Assembly (NCBI GenBank): GCA_900314655.1
Contig: OMWC01000001.1
Span: 124,001 to 188,000 of the forward strand
Source of the DNA: an uncultured Prevotellaceae bacterium
GTDB taxonomy: Bacteria; Bacteroidota; Bacteroidia; Bacteroidales; Bacteroidaceae
Direction of reading: 5' to 3'
Length of the DNA: 64,000 nucleotides
A model generated the notes under the pieces. The model did not search any database. It had not been told where the DNA came from and was given only the letters and a program-made list of their open reading frames with translations. A program made the position numbers and the translations under genes. Of this stretch, positions 54,236 to 62,344 are shown in pieces (position 1 is the stretch's first letter; every line of letters starts with the position of its first letter).

Positions 54236-54410
54236 GTGATACGGGTGATACTGAAATTATTTCCGTATCGGTCAAGGAGTAATCGGAGGGAGCGATACTG
54301 TGCGATAGCGGATATATATAAATATATCCGTATCACCAGTATCACCCCGAACGTCCTTGCGGCAAAGTGTTACAACAGAAACAAACGGTACTGAAACATT
54401 TCGGTATCAC
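54236..54410. repeat. Candidate replication origin: GTGATAC boxes and AT palindrome
   Basis: GTGATAC-type boxes on one side at 54236-54242, 54245-54251 and (GCGATAC) 54292-54298, and in opposite orientation at 54330-54336, 54339-54345 and 54404-54410. In between sits a 22-base palindrome CGGATATATATAAATATATC (54309-54330). It lies exactly between the helicase and primase genes. Confidence 0.65.
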
Positions 54411-54420
54411 TTAACGGGAT

Positions 54421-55596
54421 ATGATAGACAGACTAACAGAACAGAAGATAAAGGATGTGGCCTCGATAGTGGACGTGATAGGCGACTTCTACGAGTTGAG
54501 AAAACGTGGCACTAACTACGAGTGCCTATGTCCCTTCCATCCGGATAGAGACCTCGGCTCATTCAAGGTGTCGCCGAAACGCAACATCTACAAGTGCTTT
54601 TCCTGTGGTGCACAGGGTGGCCCGGTAAATTTCCTTATGAACTTCGAGAATCTGTCGTACCCTGATGCCTTGCGCTGGCTCGGAAAAAAGTACAGCATTG
54701 AGGTCGATGAGGAACAGCGGAAGTTCGTACAGGTCAAGCCGTCCACACCCAAGCCATTACAGATACAAGCCACAAAAGAACTCTGTACCATACCAGCCCA
54801 ATATGTCACGCTCTCCCTTGACCTGCGCCTCCGCTCACAGTTCCAAGCCCACCTCTGCCGAATCATCAACGATGTGTATAGGATTGTGGATGCAGCACAG
54901 ATGTACGCTCTCGGTGTCACACAAGACGAAGGTGTTATCTATTGGCTCATTGACGAGCAGGACAGAGTGAGGTCGGGAAAAATTATGCACTACAAGTATG
55001 ACGGCCACCGTGACAAAGAAAAGGACGGTGACAAGACGAATTGGACTCATTGGAAGATGAAGCAGGACGGGAGGCTTCCTGCCGACTGGCAACTGACACA
55101 ATGCCTGTTCGGTGCCCACCTCCTCCCACGCTATCCAGACAAGACCGTGGCACTTGTCGAGAGCGAGAAGTCAGCGGTAATAGCGTCTATCGTCCTGCCT
55201 CAGTACCTATGGGTGAGCTGTGGCGGTAAGACGCAGTTGGAGGCAGGGCAGAAGTACCTCGCACTCAAAGACCGCAAGGTGGTGATGTTCCCCGATACAG
55301 ACACAGATGGCGAGACATTTCGTTTTTGGTCTGAAAAAGCCGCAGAATGGCGAGAAAAAGGCTTTGACGTGAAAGTGTCCGACCTCATGGAGAAAACGGC
55401 TACAGCGGCTCAGAAAGTGGCAAAAATCGACATTGCCGACCTTTTGGAGGAAGATTTGAGGAAAGTCTATGTGCCGTCGCCTATTGAGTTCATCGGACAG
55501 GAAAGCGAGCAGGAAAAGACCCTCGCTGCAATGATAGAGGCGAATCCCGCAGTTAGATTATTGATTGACAAATTTGATTTAGAATTAGTAGCATGA
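54421..55596 (+). CDS. CHC2 zinc-finger primase-like protein
   Basis: 391 residues. DnaG-type zinc finger C37-x2-H40...C59-x2-C62 in YECLCPFHPDRD and IYKCFSCGAQGG. The second half has a Toprim-like region (VALVESEKSAVIAS, VVMFPDTDTDGETF). It is shorter than DnaG (about 600) and lacks the helicase-binding domain. With the adjacent ATPase it makes a self-replication module. Confidence 0.9.
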   Translation: MIDRLTEQKIKDVASIVDVIGDFYELRKRGTNYECLCPFHPDRDLGSFKVSPKRNIYKCFSCGAQGGPVNFLMNFENLSYPDALRWLGKKYSIEVDEEQRKFVQVKPSTPKPLQIQATKELCTIPAQYVTLSLDLRLRSQFQAHLCRIINDVYRIVDAAQMYALGVTQDEGVIYWLIDEQDRVRSGKIMHYKYDGHRDKEKDGDKTNWTHWKMKQDGRLPADWQLTQCLFGAHLLPRYPDKTVALVESEKSAVIASIVLPQYLWVSCGGKTQLEAGQKYLALKDRKVVMFPDTDTDGETFRFWSEKAAEWREKGFDVKVSDLMEKTATAAQKVAKIDIADLLEEDLRKVYVPSPIEFIGQESEQEKTLAAMIEANPAVRLLIDKFDLELVA

Positions 55597-55650
55597 ACAG
55601 AGTAACAGACAAAACACTACTTTAGGATAACTTTTTAACGGGATAGTAAT

Positions 55651-55788
55651 ATGAAAACAATACCGAGAATCTGCCGAACGTGCAAATACTTCAGCAGGGA
55701 GCGCAAGAAGAAAGTAAATGGCTATTGCATTAAGCAGAGATGCAACACCCAGAGCCATTCCACGTGTATCTTATACAAGAACGCATAA
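55651..55788 (+). CDS. Small cysteine-rich protein (45 aa)
   Basis: MKTIPRICRTCKYFSRERKK start; cysteines at 8, 11, 24, 29 and 37 can form a zinc ribbon. It lies 54 bases after the primase gene. Coding support comes from the cysteine spacing and context only. Confidence 0.6.
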   Translation: MKTIPRICRTCKYFSRERKKKVNGYCIKQRCNTQSHSTCILYKNA

Positions 55789-55821
55789 TAAAATCTATTT
55801 CAGGATAAAAAACACAAGCAC

Positions 55822-56196
55822 ATGATTACAGAGATTATATGGGGCCAGCCTATCGGCAAGGCGAACAACTACCAAGCCGTCCCCGACGGGCAAGGCGGTA
55901 AGAGAATCATCAAGAACGAGCGAATAAGAGCGTATGAGCGCAGTTTCGACGAACAGTGTAAAATCTATCGGGGCATGGGCATTGACCGCCCGTTCAGGCT
56001 TCATATCACCGTCTATGAGAGCAGTAACGCCTATGACCTGGACAACTGCCTAAAGACTGTTTTGGACTGTCTGCAATATGCGGGAGCCATTACTAACGAC
56101 AACCTCTGTGTCGGGATAAGCGCGACGAAGAAACTGGATCGTGAGCACCCGCGAGTCGAGTATGGCATTGAAGAGCTTGAACCCCGGCTGTTTTGA
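55822..56196 (+). CDS. RusA-family Holliday junction resolvase
   Basis: 124 residues. The metal site of RusA is D72-x-D74-N75 with K78 in NAYDLDNCLKTVLDCLQ; the C-terminal acidic residue is in TNDNLCV. It cuts four-way junctions, usual in phage and satellite replication. Confidence 0.88.
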   Translation: MITEIIWGQPIGKANNYQAVPDGQGGKRIIKNERIRAYERSFDEQCKIYRGMGIDRPFRLHITVYESSNAYDLDNCLKTVLDCLQYAGAITNDNLCVGISATKKLDREHPRVEYGIEELEPRLF

Positions 56197-56198
56197 CT

Positions 56199-56666
56199 AT
56201 GCTCGTATTCAAAGGAAACTATGAAGTGGGCAGCCCTGATGCGAATTTTTGTGTAAGGGTGAATCGTGGAAACAAATCTCCCCTTTTGGATGCTGTCTGG
56301 GATAATGATGCAAAATGCGTCATAGATACAGAGGCTAGGAACCTTGGCAGTGTTGGATTAAGCGTAGGGATTCATGCCGCCAGTACTGACAATTTGTACG
56401 ATTTGTATAAATGTGGTCTGATTGTTTCATGGGTGAACGATGCCCATATTCTAATACTGGATTACGACAAAAGTGATGTTGTGATGGAATCGTCTTGTGA
56501 GCTGTGTCTTAAAAAAGCAAACATTATCTATTCGGGGACATTGGAACAATACAAGATTGATAACAAAACGGGCAGAATAAGACTATTGGAGGAAATTTTT
56601 GCTACATTGAAGCAAGAAATCTTTTATATGGGATTATGGACACGATTATGGAAAAGAAAGAAATAA
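56199..56666 (+). CDS. Unknown protein
   Basis: 155 residues from ATG 56199, just past the RusA stop. Mixed alpha/beta (LVFKGNYEVGSPDANFCVRV), with two cysteine pairs. No recognised domain. Ends WTRLWKRKK. Confidence 0.65.
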   Translation: MLVFKGNYEVGSPDANFCVRVNRGNKSPLLDAVWDNDAKCVIDTEARNLGSVGLSVGIHAASTDNLYDLYKCGLIVSWVNDAHILILDYDKSDVVMESSCELCLKKANIIYSGTLEQYKIDNKTGRIRLLEEIFATLKQEIFYMGLWTRLWKRKK

Positions 56667-56842
56667 TACAGGAGATAGACAGATTGCGTGAAGAACTGCT
56701 GAGGCTCAATGCCAAGGATGCGACACTGGCCGAGACCATTGCCTATTGTAACCAACGGCAAGACCGAATCAGGCAAAGGAGGCGGGAAATACACAATCGG
56801 GTAAACGCCCTTAAAGTGGAAATCCTAAAAATGGGGCAATGA
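56636..56842 (+). CDS. Small coiled-coil protein
   Basis: 68 residues (EIIQEIDRLREELLRLNAKD). Overlaps the previous gene by 31 bases; a start at 56648 is also possible. A terminator follows at 56913-56946. Confidence 0.65.
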   Translation: MDTIMEKKEIIQEIDRLREELLRLNAKDATLAETIAYCNQRQDRIRQRRREIHNRVNALKVEILKMGQ

Positions 56843-56912
56843 CATACCACAAGGTCATTTTGTGGTTATTTACTCATATATTAGCCGTCTGGTTCGTGAG
56901 GATAGGGCGGTA

Positions 56913-56947
56913 GGGGCAGGGCGATTGTTTCCTGCCCTTTTTTTTGA
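56913..56947 (+). terminator. Terminator
   Basis: Stem GGGCAGG / CCTGCCC followed by a run of eight T. Confidence 0.85.
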
Positions 56948-57013
56948 AGTGTTAAAAATGTATGTCAGGAACAAATTTGTTGCTGTTTTATTTTGTAAAT
57001 AGAAACATTTTTG

Positions 57014-57024
57014 TTACCTTTGCA
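57014..57024 (+). promoter_or_regulatory. Promoter of the toxin-antitoxin pair
   Basis: TACCTTTGCAG, about 18 bases before the HigB-like start. Confidence 0.65.
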
Positions 57025-57041
57025 GAAAAACAAAGGACTAT

Positions 57042-57338
57042 ATGCGAGTTATATCATTTGCAGCCATACGTGATTTTATCGCTGTTCATGCAGATGCAGA
57101 ACAGCCTTTGAAAGACTGGTACAAGGCCGTTTCTAAGGCGTATTGGCGCAATTTTTCGGACATTAAGCAGACGTTCAATACAGTGGACTATGTTGGCAAT
57201 GACCGCTACGTGTTTGATATAAAAGGCAATAATTATAGAATCGTTGCTATTGTCCTTTTTGTCAATCAAAAGGTGTATATCCGCTTTGTCGGTACACATA
57301 AGGAGTATGAAAGAATAAAGGATATAAAGAATATTTGA
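57042..57338 (+). CDS. HigB-type toxin (RelE superfamily)
   Basis: 98 residues. VISFAAIRDFIAVHADAEQP, LKDWYKAVSKAYWRNFSDIK and VYIRFVGTHKEYERI are typical of HigB mRNA interferases. The antitoxin gene follows, starting after 2 bases. Confidence 0.88.
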   Translation: MRVISFAAIRDFIAVHADAEQPLKDWYKAVSKAYWRNFSDIKQTFNTVDYVGNDRYVFDIKGNNYRIVAIVLFVNQKVYIRFVGTHKEYERIKDIKNI

Positions 57339-57340
57339 CT

Positions 57341-57727
57341 ATGGCACAGATTAAGACGGAAGAGCAGTACAAGGCGGCTTGCGAAAGGATAAACGAGCTG
57401 CTGAAAGTTGTGAGCAACGAGACCCCTGCTGGCGACAAAAACCTGTTGGAACTTGATATGATTTCCGATTTGGTGGCAGACTATGAGGAGTTGCATTTCC
57501 CCGTTGTCAGCAAGGAGGAGATGGAGCGTGAGCGGATGTCATTCAAGGAGCTTTTCGATACGTGTCCTTTCCTGAATGTCACCGCCTTCGCCGAGTGGAT
57601 AGGCATCAACCCCTCGCTGATGCGCAAGTACAAAGCGGGTATTTCCGTTCCGCAAGGCAAGAACCGCGAACTTATCAGGCGAGGTCTCTTGCACGTTGCA
57701 GGAAAGTTGGAAAGCGTAAATGTTTAA
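57341..57727 (+). CDS. HigA-like antitoxin with C-terminal helix-turn-helix
   Basis: 128 residues from ATG 57341. The N-terminal part resembles HigA (AQIKTEEQYKAACERINELL); the helix-turn-helix is AFAEWIGINPSLMRKYKAG. A hairpin (57815-57839 plus T-run) terminates the pair. Confidence 0.82.
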   Translation: MAQIKTEEQYKAACERINELLKVVSNETPAGDKNLLELDMISDLVADYEELHFPVVSKEEMERERMSFKELFDTCPFLNVTAFAEWIGINPSLMRKYKAGISVPQGKNRELIRRGLLHVAGKLESVNV

Positions 57728-57814
57728 GACGTGTAGAGAAGAAAGACCGTGCATATAAGCTGAAACAAAAGATAAGGAATTTGTAAAATTCAGAATAAGG
57801 AAAGAACGTTTGAG

Positions 57815-57846
57815 CCGTTGGTGCGTGAAGCATCAGCGGTTTTTTC
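57815..57846 (+). terminator. Terminator of the toxin-antitoxin pair
   Basis: Stem CCGTTGGTGC / GCATCAGCGG followed by TTTTTT. Confidence 0.75.
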
Positions 57847-57887
57847 TGCCCTTTTGGGTAAACGGACGAAAAAAGTGTTTAATAATC

Positions 57888-57926
57888 AAATATATGACAT
57901 TTCTCTTGCATATCTCGCATATATTT
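57888..57926. promoter_or_regulatory. Operator-like arms ahead of the ASCH gene
   Basis: AAATATATG (57888-57896) and CATATATTT (57918-57926), the same arms as the palindrome at 50592-50610 but 21 bases apart; a TAAATTTGCA promoter follows (57928-57937). Confidence 0.5.
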
Positions 57927-57955
57927 CTTAAATTTGCACTTGGTAATTAAATATT

Positions 57956-58321
57956 ATGGCATATATGGATAAGAAAGACAAAATTTTAGACCTGCCGATG
58001 CGCAAGTGTTTCGCCTTACAGATACTGAAAGGTGAGAAGGTAAGAGAGTACAGGCTGTTCACCGACCATTGGGCAACACGGATGGGCGAGTTCAACGACC
58101 CCGAAGACCCGGACGTGATGACGGACATCAAGCCTTTCACACGTGCTCACTTCCATCCCTACAACAAGTCTTGGTGGCTCGATGTTGAGATAACAGCCAT
58201 TGACATCTTTACCGTCAACCAGGCGTTTCTCGACGATTTAGGCTCTGAGGTTAACGCCCGTATAGGCGACGGAATCTTCGTTATCTCTCTCGGCAAGGTT
58301 CTCGGAACAAATTTGGAATAG
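57956..58321 (+). CDS. ASCH-domain protein
   Basis: 121 residues. The PUA-like ASCH fold begins ILDLPMRKCFALQILKGEKV-REYRLF and includes ITAIDIF. Such proteins bind RNA or are small nucleases or hydrolases. Function in the element unknown. Confidence 0.75.
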   Translation: MAYMDKKDKILDLPMRKCFALQILKGEKVREYRLFTDHWATRMGEFNDPEDPDVMTDIKPFTRAHFHPYNKSWWLDVEITAIDIFTVNQAFLDDLGSEVNARIGDGIFVISLGKVLGTNLE

Positions 58322-58559
58322 AATTTCATTTTAAAGCGACGAATTGTTCAACTCTTGTCATGTGGAACGTCACCACCACATTGAGTTGGGGTGCAGATAT
58401 TAAATGTTTTCTTGTTTCTATGCTCATAACTGCAACCCGACAATGGCGACAAGGCCCGGTCCAATGGAACGAGCATCTTTTCAAGCACGGCTCCGTATGG
58501 GGTTAGGTGCAGTAGTGAACAGGTAAAAAGATTGTTAGTTTCTCAAATGTTATACGATT
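58322..58559. other. Stretch without a supported gene
   Basis: One open frame of 48 codons (58360-58506) begins after the ASCH gene but has no recognised domain and irregular composition. I do not assign it. Possibly a leader of the next genes. Confidence 0.5.
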
Positions 58560-58721
58560 ATGGCAACACACGAGACTTATGCAAGAAAGATTAATCCCGA
58601 CGGCTCGACTAAGCGTTATCGGACACGATCTGAATATGAGCGTGGTCGTATGCAGGCATCGGCAACCGCCGCAGCCCAGCGTTCGGGTATCAATCGCGCC
58701 GTTGGCGGTAATATCGTCTAA
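58560..58721 (+). CDS. Small basic protein (53 aa)
   Basis: MATHETYARKINPDGSTKRY start, Arg-rich, ending AVGGNIV. It directly precedes the PP-loop gene (4 bases) in another frame; this position and regular codon use support it. Confidence 0.6.
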   Translation: MATHETYARKINPDGSTKRYRTRSEYERGRMQASATAAAQRSGINRAVGGNIV

Positions 58722-58725
58722 AGCG

Positions 58726-59427
58726 ATGAAAGAAGCAATTAACGTCATACGGAAAATTGCAGCAATCACCGACAAGGCAGTGCTGTTCCACTCGGCAACG
58801 GGTAAGGACAGCATTGCCTTACTTCACCTTATGCACTCCTACTTCAAGGAAATCCTTTGCGTGTTCATGTATTCAGTGAAAGACCTCGACCATGTGAACA
58901 AGTATATTGGATGGGCACAGAGAAGATACAAAAACGCGCGATTTATTCAGATTCCCCACATGGCAGTGTATTCAGAGCGGCGGATAGGGTTCCTCGGCTG
59001 TGAGCAGAACCCCAACCAGAAACTCTACTCGCTATCAGATTTGACAGACATTGTGAGGGTGCGCTATAACATACCTTGGGCTTTCTTCGGCTTTAAGATG
59101 AGCGACAGTTTCAAGCGTCGGCTGATGCTGCGTAACTACACACCCGACAAAGGCGATTACGACTTGCAGGCCATCAACTACAAGAGCAAGAAAGCCTACC
59201 CCCTCTCAGTCTATAAAAACAGTGACGTGCTTCGGTACATCGAGGACAATGGGCTGATACGCCCTGAGAAATACGGGCTGATAGGACAGAGCAACGGCTG
59301 CGACCCTTCAAACGTGGAATATCTCTTGTGGCTGGAGAAGAACTCACCGGGAGACTTACAGAAAGTGTACACCGTCTATCCGCAGGCAGAGCGTTTAATG
59401 TTCAATTATAAGCAGAAAGAAAAATGA
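58726..59427 (+). CDS. PAPS reductase-like PP-loop protein
   Basis: 233 residues from ATG 58726. PP-loop motif SATGKDS (23-29); then PHMAVYSERRIGFLGCEQNP, VYKNSDVLRYIEDNGLI and SNGCDPSNVEYLL. The fold binds ATP and adenylates a substrate; members include PAPS reductases and the DNA phosphorothioation protein DndC. Stand-alone phage versions have no known role. The C-terminal Cys of sulphur reductases is not clearly present. The longer frame from 58579 is a shadow of the small gene. Confidence 0.82.
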   Translation: MKEAINVIRKIAAITDKAVLFHSATGKDSIALLHLMHSYFKEILCVFMYSVKDLDHVNKYIGWAQRRYKNARFIQIPHMAVYSERRIGFLGCEQNPNQKLYSLSDLTDIVRVRYNIPWAFFGFKMSDSFKRRLMLRNYTPDKGDYDLQAINYKSKKAYPLSVYKNSDVLRYIEDNGLIRPEKYGLIGQSNGCDPSNVEYLLWLEKNSPGDLQKVYTVYPQAERLMFNYKQKEK

Positions 59428-59642
59428 ATATCAGTAAGTCAATAAAAGAATTGGAGGCGTATTTTCGTGAGGACGGGAACGCCCCTGAGACAATCAATAA
59501 TCATATCAAGCGTGCGGCATTGGCTATCGCCACCGTGTGCGCCCATCCCGCAGACCTGACGGCAGAGGACTTGGAGGAAATCGCCCTCCCCCTCGACCAC
59601 CTATCAAGAATTATCGACATCATAGACAGGTATGAAGATTAA
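59424..59642 (+). CDS. Unknown small protein
   Basis: 72 residues (NISKSIKELEAYFREDGNAP). Overlaps both neighbours by 4 and 11 bases. Acidic, helical. Confidence 0.7.
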   Translation: MNISKSIKELEAYFREDGNAPETINNHIKRAALAIATVCAHPADLTAEDLEEIALPLDHLSRIIDIIDRYED

Positions 59643-60300
59643 GCAGTCAGAGACAAAAGAGGTGATGCGCTCGCAGTTGAGCCTCAACCCTTACAACCCG
59701 AAGGTGCATAGTGACAAGCAGGTGGACGGACAGCGCAAGAACATCAAGGCTTTCGGCTATCTTGGGGGCATAGTGTGGAATCAGCGCACGGGCAACCTCA
59801 TAGACGGCCATCGTCGCGTAAAAGCCCTCGACCTGCTTAACAAGTACAACGGTGCTAACGACTACCCCGTGAAGGTAGAGGTTGTGGACTTCGACGAGAA
59901 GGCAGAGAAGGAGCAAATGACTTACATGGCACTCGGCTCGACACGCCCCGACTATCAGATGATTGCCGACTATCTGCCCGACATAGATGTTAATCTTGCA
60001 GGTATCGAGCCTTACGACCTCGCACAGATAGAAAGTTTCCTGCCCCAAGAGCCTGTCGTCGTTGAGACAATGGACGATTTGATTGCCACCCCCGAAGTAA
60101 CCCAGGAACGCCGGGCGGTAGCCAGGGAGCAGCGCAAGGAGTACAGGGAGCAGACGATGGAGGAACAGCGGGACATCGAGGCTTATATCACCATCAGTTT
60201 CAAGGATGCAGAGGAAAAGCGTATGTTCTGCGACATCACAGGCATAAGGGAGAGTGACAAGTTCATATCAGGCAGTGAAATAATAGAAATGATACAATGA
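59632..60300 (+). CDS. ParB-like N-terminal domain protein
   Basis: 222 residues. ParB/Srx fold with NPYNPKVHSDKQVDGQRKNI and the GHRR motif (NLIDGHRRVKALDLL, residues 59-62). In phages such proteins sit before the terminase genes. Binding target unknown. Confidence 0.85.
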   Translation: MKIKQSETKEVMRSQLSLNPYNPKVHSDKQVDGQRKNIKAFGYLGGIVWNQRTGNLIDGHRRVKALDLLNKYNGANDYPVKVEVVDFDEKAEKEQMTYMALGSTRPDYQMIADYLPDIDVNLAGIEPYDLAQIESFLPQEPVVVETMDDLIATPEVTQERRAVAREQRKEYREQTMEEQRDIEAYITISFKDAEEKRMFCDITGIRESDKFISGSEIIEMIQ

Positions 60301-60707
60301 TACCACCGATAGAAAAGTTCAGAGAGGCAATGACGAAGTACCGTGGCAACCTTTCCCAAGTGGCAAGAGCTTTCGGTGTCAGCCGTCATGCCGTATATGA
60401 TTGGATAAAGAAAGAACCCGATTTCGGGCTTGTTCGTGACGATGCGCGTGGGGAGTTCCTCGATGAAGTAATCTCGACGGCAAGGGTTGTCGCACTCGGC
60501 ATCCCACTGAAGGACGATAAAGGCAATTTTGCAGGCTATCAAATTCCTCCCGACGGCAGTATGCTCAGATACCTTCTCAGCACACTTGGACGAGCAGAGG
60601 GCTTCGGGGAAAAGTTAGAAGCCGACATCAATGTCCAAGGGGCGGTTAAGACACTCACACCAGAGGAAGCGAAGGAGTTTCTAAAAAGGTTCGAGGAAGA
60701 ATATTAA
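60297..60707 (+). CDS. Small-terminase-like helix-turn-helix protein
   Basis: 136 residues. Helix-turn-helix NLSQVARAFGVSRHAVYDWI-KKEPDF; then YLLSTLGRAEGFGEK and a C-terminal TPEEAKEFLKRFEEEY, as in some phage small terminases. No large terminase gene follows. Start overlaps the ParB-like gene by 4 bases. Confidence 0.7.
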   Translation: MIPPIEKFREAMTKYRGNLSQVARAFGVSRHAVYDWIKKEPDFGLVRDDARGEFLDEVISTARVVALGIPLKDDKGNFAGYQIPPDGSMLRYLLSTLGRAEGFGEKLEADINVQGAVKTLTPEEAKEFLKRFEEEY

Positions 60708-60753
60708 TTACCAAACATTTTGTTTCAATGCCATAAACTTTCATTGGGTTGGG

Positions 60754-60780
60754 GGGGCTGGCCGTGAGGTTAGCCCCTTT
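60754..60780. terminator. Terminator between the terminase-like and ribbon-helix-helix genes
   Basis: Stem GGGGCTGGCC / GGTTAGCCCC with T-run on the plus strand, between two converging genes. Confidence 0.75.
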
Positions 60781-60781
60781 C

Positions 60782-60961
60782 TCATTTCATTAGCCCGTCA
60801 CGCTCGGCCTTCTCCCGCACTGCTGCATTGATGAAACCGTTTCTGTTCTCCACGTTGTCGAGCACGGAAATAAGGTCGCCTTCCGCTTTGTAGTAATACC
60901 CCTTCATTTGGGACGTGCGCGGTCTGCCCACGGGGTTTTTCACTTTTTCTTCTTGTTCCAT
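60782..60961 (-). CDS. Small ribbon-helix-helix protein (59 aa)
   Basis: Reads EQEEKVKNPVGRPRTSQMKG, then YYYKAEGDLISVLDNVENRN and GFINAAVREKAERDGLMK. The NRNGFINAAVREKAE stretch is typical of CopG-like ribbon-helix-helix repressors. Promoter TACCTTTGCA at 60984-60993 (minus). Divergent from the next gene across an array of four direct repeats, which are candidate operators. Confidence 0.7.
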   Translation of the reverse strand: MEQEEKVKNPVGRPRTSQMKGYYYKAEGDLISVLDNVENRNGFINAAVREKAERDGLMK

Positions 60962-60983
60962 ATTTGATTATTAAATACTTTTA

Positions 60984-60993
60984 TGCAAAGGTA
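60984..60993 (-). promoter_or_regulatory. Promoter of the ribbon-helix-helix gene
   Basis: TACCTTTGCA on the minus strand, 22 bases ahead of its start. Confidence 0.65.
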
Positions 60994-61017
60994 GCCTTTT
61001 ATCTGCTACAATAATAA

Positions 61018-61139
61018 TATATACTGAATTTATAACAAAGTTTAATAGTATATACTGAATTGTGACAAAAGTTTAAAGAAAATAATGGTATATACCGAAA
61101 TAAATAAATGATGTTAACAAATTAAGTATATACCGAAAT
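61018..61139. repeat. Four direct repeats TATATACYGAAWT
   Basis: 61018-61030, 61049-61061, 61089-61101 and 61127-61139. The first two carry CTGAATT, the last two CCGAAAT. They fill the AT-rich divergent region between the ribbon-helix-helix gene and the next plus gene (promoter TACCTTTGCG, 61147-61156). Confidence 0.75.
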
Positions 61140-61199
61140 TATTAATACCTTTGCGTCAGAGTTAAAGAACAGAGTACTAACAATTTAATTTCTAAGGTT

Positions 61200-61529
61200 A
61201 TGAGTACAAAGACAAGAAACATGATGCGAGAGGTGATGCAGTTAATGTGGCAATTTATCCGCCAGAACGGACAGCCACAAAGAGAGGCACTGAAAACCGC
61301 TTGGCGTAACGTCAAACTGCGTAAAGCAATGGCACAGCGTATCGTAAAATTCGTTTTCCAAAAGGTCGATAACAGCCTGCGTGTCGCCTACGGAACTTTG
61401 AAAAGCGACATCGTGCCAGCCACAGGCGACAGTGGACGCAAGCCCAATCCTACCTTGCAGGTGTACTACGACACGGAAAAAGCCTCGTGGCGTTGTTTTA
61501 AGCGCGCACAACTGCTTGAAATCTACTAA
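61200..61529 (+). CDS. WYL_2/Sm-like SH3-fold protein
   Basis: 109 residues. KFVFQKVDNSLRVAYGTLKS and YYDTEKASWRCFKRAQL are typical of the DUF2693/WYL_2 family of mobile-element proteins. Likely a small nucleic-acid- or ligand-binding barrel. Confidence 0.75.
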   Translation: MSTKTRNMMREVMQLMWQFIRQNGQPQREALKTAWRNVKLRKAMAQRIVKFVFQKVDNSLRVAYGTLKSDIVPATGDSGRKPNPTLQVYYDTEKASWRCFKRAQLLEIY

Positions 61530-61546
61530 TCAATGAAGATCAGAAT

Positions 61547-61840
61547 ATGAGAACAAACGTCGTTATAGGCCGCAAAAGAGCCGATTTGATTATCACTTTC
61601 AACGGAAAGGAAATCAACCTTGAAAACGTGCTGCTCAGTACAGCAAAAATGAGAGCGCACCACATGGTACGCAAGTATCTAATGAGCGAGTTTCAGAAGA
61701 AAGAGGCTACCGCCAAAATCATGCTGAAAGACAATTGCGTGAGTGAGATTTTCGGTTTCCGCAAGTGTGGACTTGGTGCAATAAACATCATCCACAGCGA
61801 CAGCCCAGGAACGAACCACTACAAATACACCCGATTATAA
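61547..61840 (+). CDS. Unknown small protein
   Basis: 97 residues (RTNVVIGRKRADLIITFNGK). Basic, mixed fold. No recognised domain. Confidence 0.65.
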   Translation: MRTNVVIGRKRADLIITFNGKEINLENVLLSTAKMRAHHMVRKYLMSEFQKKEATAKIMLKDNCVSEIFGFRKCGLGAINIIHSDSPGTNHYKYTRL

Positions 61841-61859
61841 ACTAAAATACTGTTTGAAT

Positions 61860-62123
61860 ATGGACCCCGTTTTTTTAATGGTGAACGATTTACCACAAGT
61901 GAAAGCCGCTATTGAGTTAGGCAAATTGAATGAAGTCAGGAAAGCCCAACGGAAGGTTGAGGCATGGATAAGCGTCGTAGAGCAGAACATTGGATACTGT
62001 GAGGAAAACCCCGCAATGGCCAGGCTCGGTAAGGTCGATGCTCTCTCGGCTGCAAAGGAGTTGGCGAAAGCCGCCAAAGAAGTATTGCAGATAGTTAAGG
62101 ACTTGAACGATGACTATCAGTAA
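61860..62123 (+). CDS. Unknown small helical protein
   Basis: 87 residues from ATG 61860 (VNDLPQVKAAIELGKLNEVR). Ala/Lys-rich helices. Its stop overlaps the next start. Confidence 0.65.
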   Translation: MDPVFLMVNDLPQVKAAIELGKLNEVRKAQRKVEAWISVVEQNIGYCEENPAMARLGKVDALSAAKELAKAAKEVLQIVKDLNDDYQ

Positions 62124-62253
62124 AAACTACCTCCGACAGAAACGAGCTTGCAGACGGCTTGCTGAATGGACAGACGGGCATCCCCGACTGCTCAACGTGC
62201 TTACTGCTGCTGAAATAGCAGTATTTGTCCTCTACGTCTTTTTGAATTACTAA
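62110..62253 (+). CDS. Small protein with C-terminal hydrophobic helix (47 aa)
   Basis: MTISKNYLRQKRACRRLAEW start, ending AAEIAVFVLYVFLNY. Overlap with the preceding gene by 14 bases supports coupling. Function unknown. Confidence 0.55.
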   Translation: MTISKNYLRQKRACRRLAEWTDGHPRLLNVLTAAEIAVFVLYVFLNY

Positions 62254-62313
62254 AACCACGTTTGCAAGCCCTTAGAAATGAGTATGAACACCTACACTTA
62301 ATTCAAAAGACGT

Positions 62314-62342
62314 CGGCCTGCCTCAGCTGCGAGACAGGCCTT
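62314..62342. terminator. Terminator between the last cargo gene and the integrase
   Basis: Stem GGCCTGCCTC / GAGACAGGCC followed by TTTTCT; can stop both converging transcripts. Confidence 0.75.
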
Positions 62343-62344
62343 TT

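Noticed and set aside
58360..58506. Plus-strand open frame of 48 codons after the ASCH gene
   Set aside because: No domain, composition unlike neighbours (WNVTTTLSWGADIKCF), no coupling to either side.
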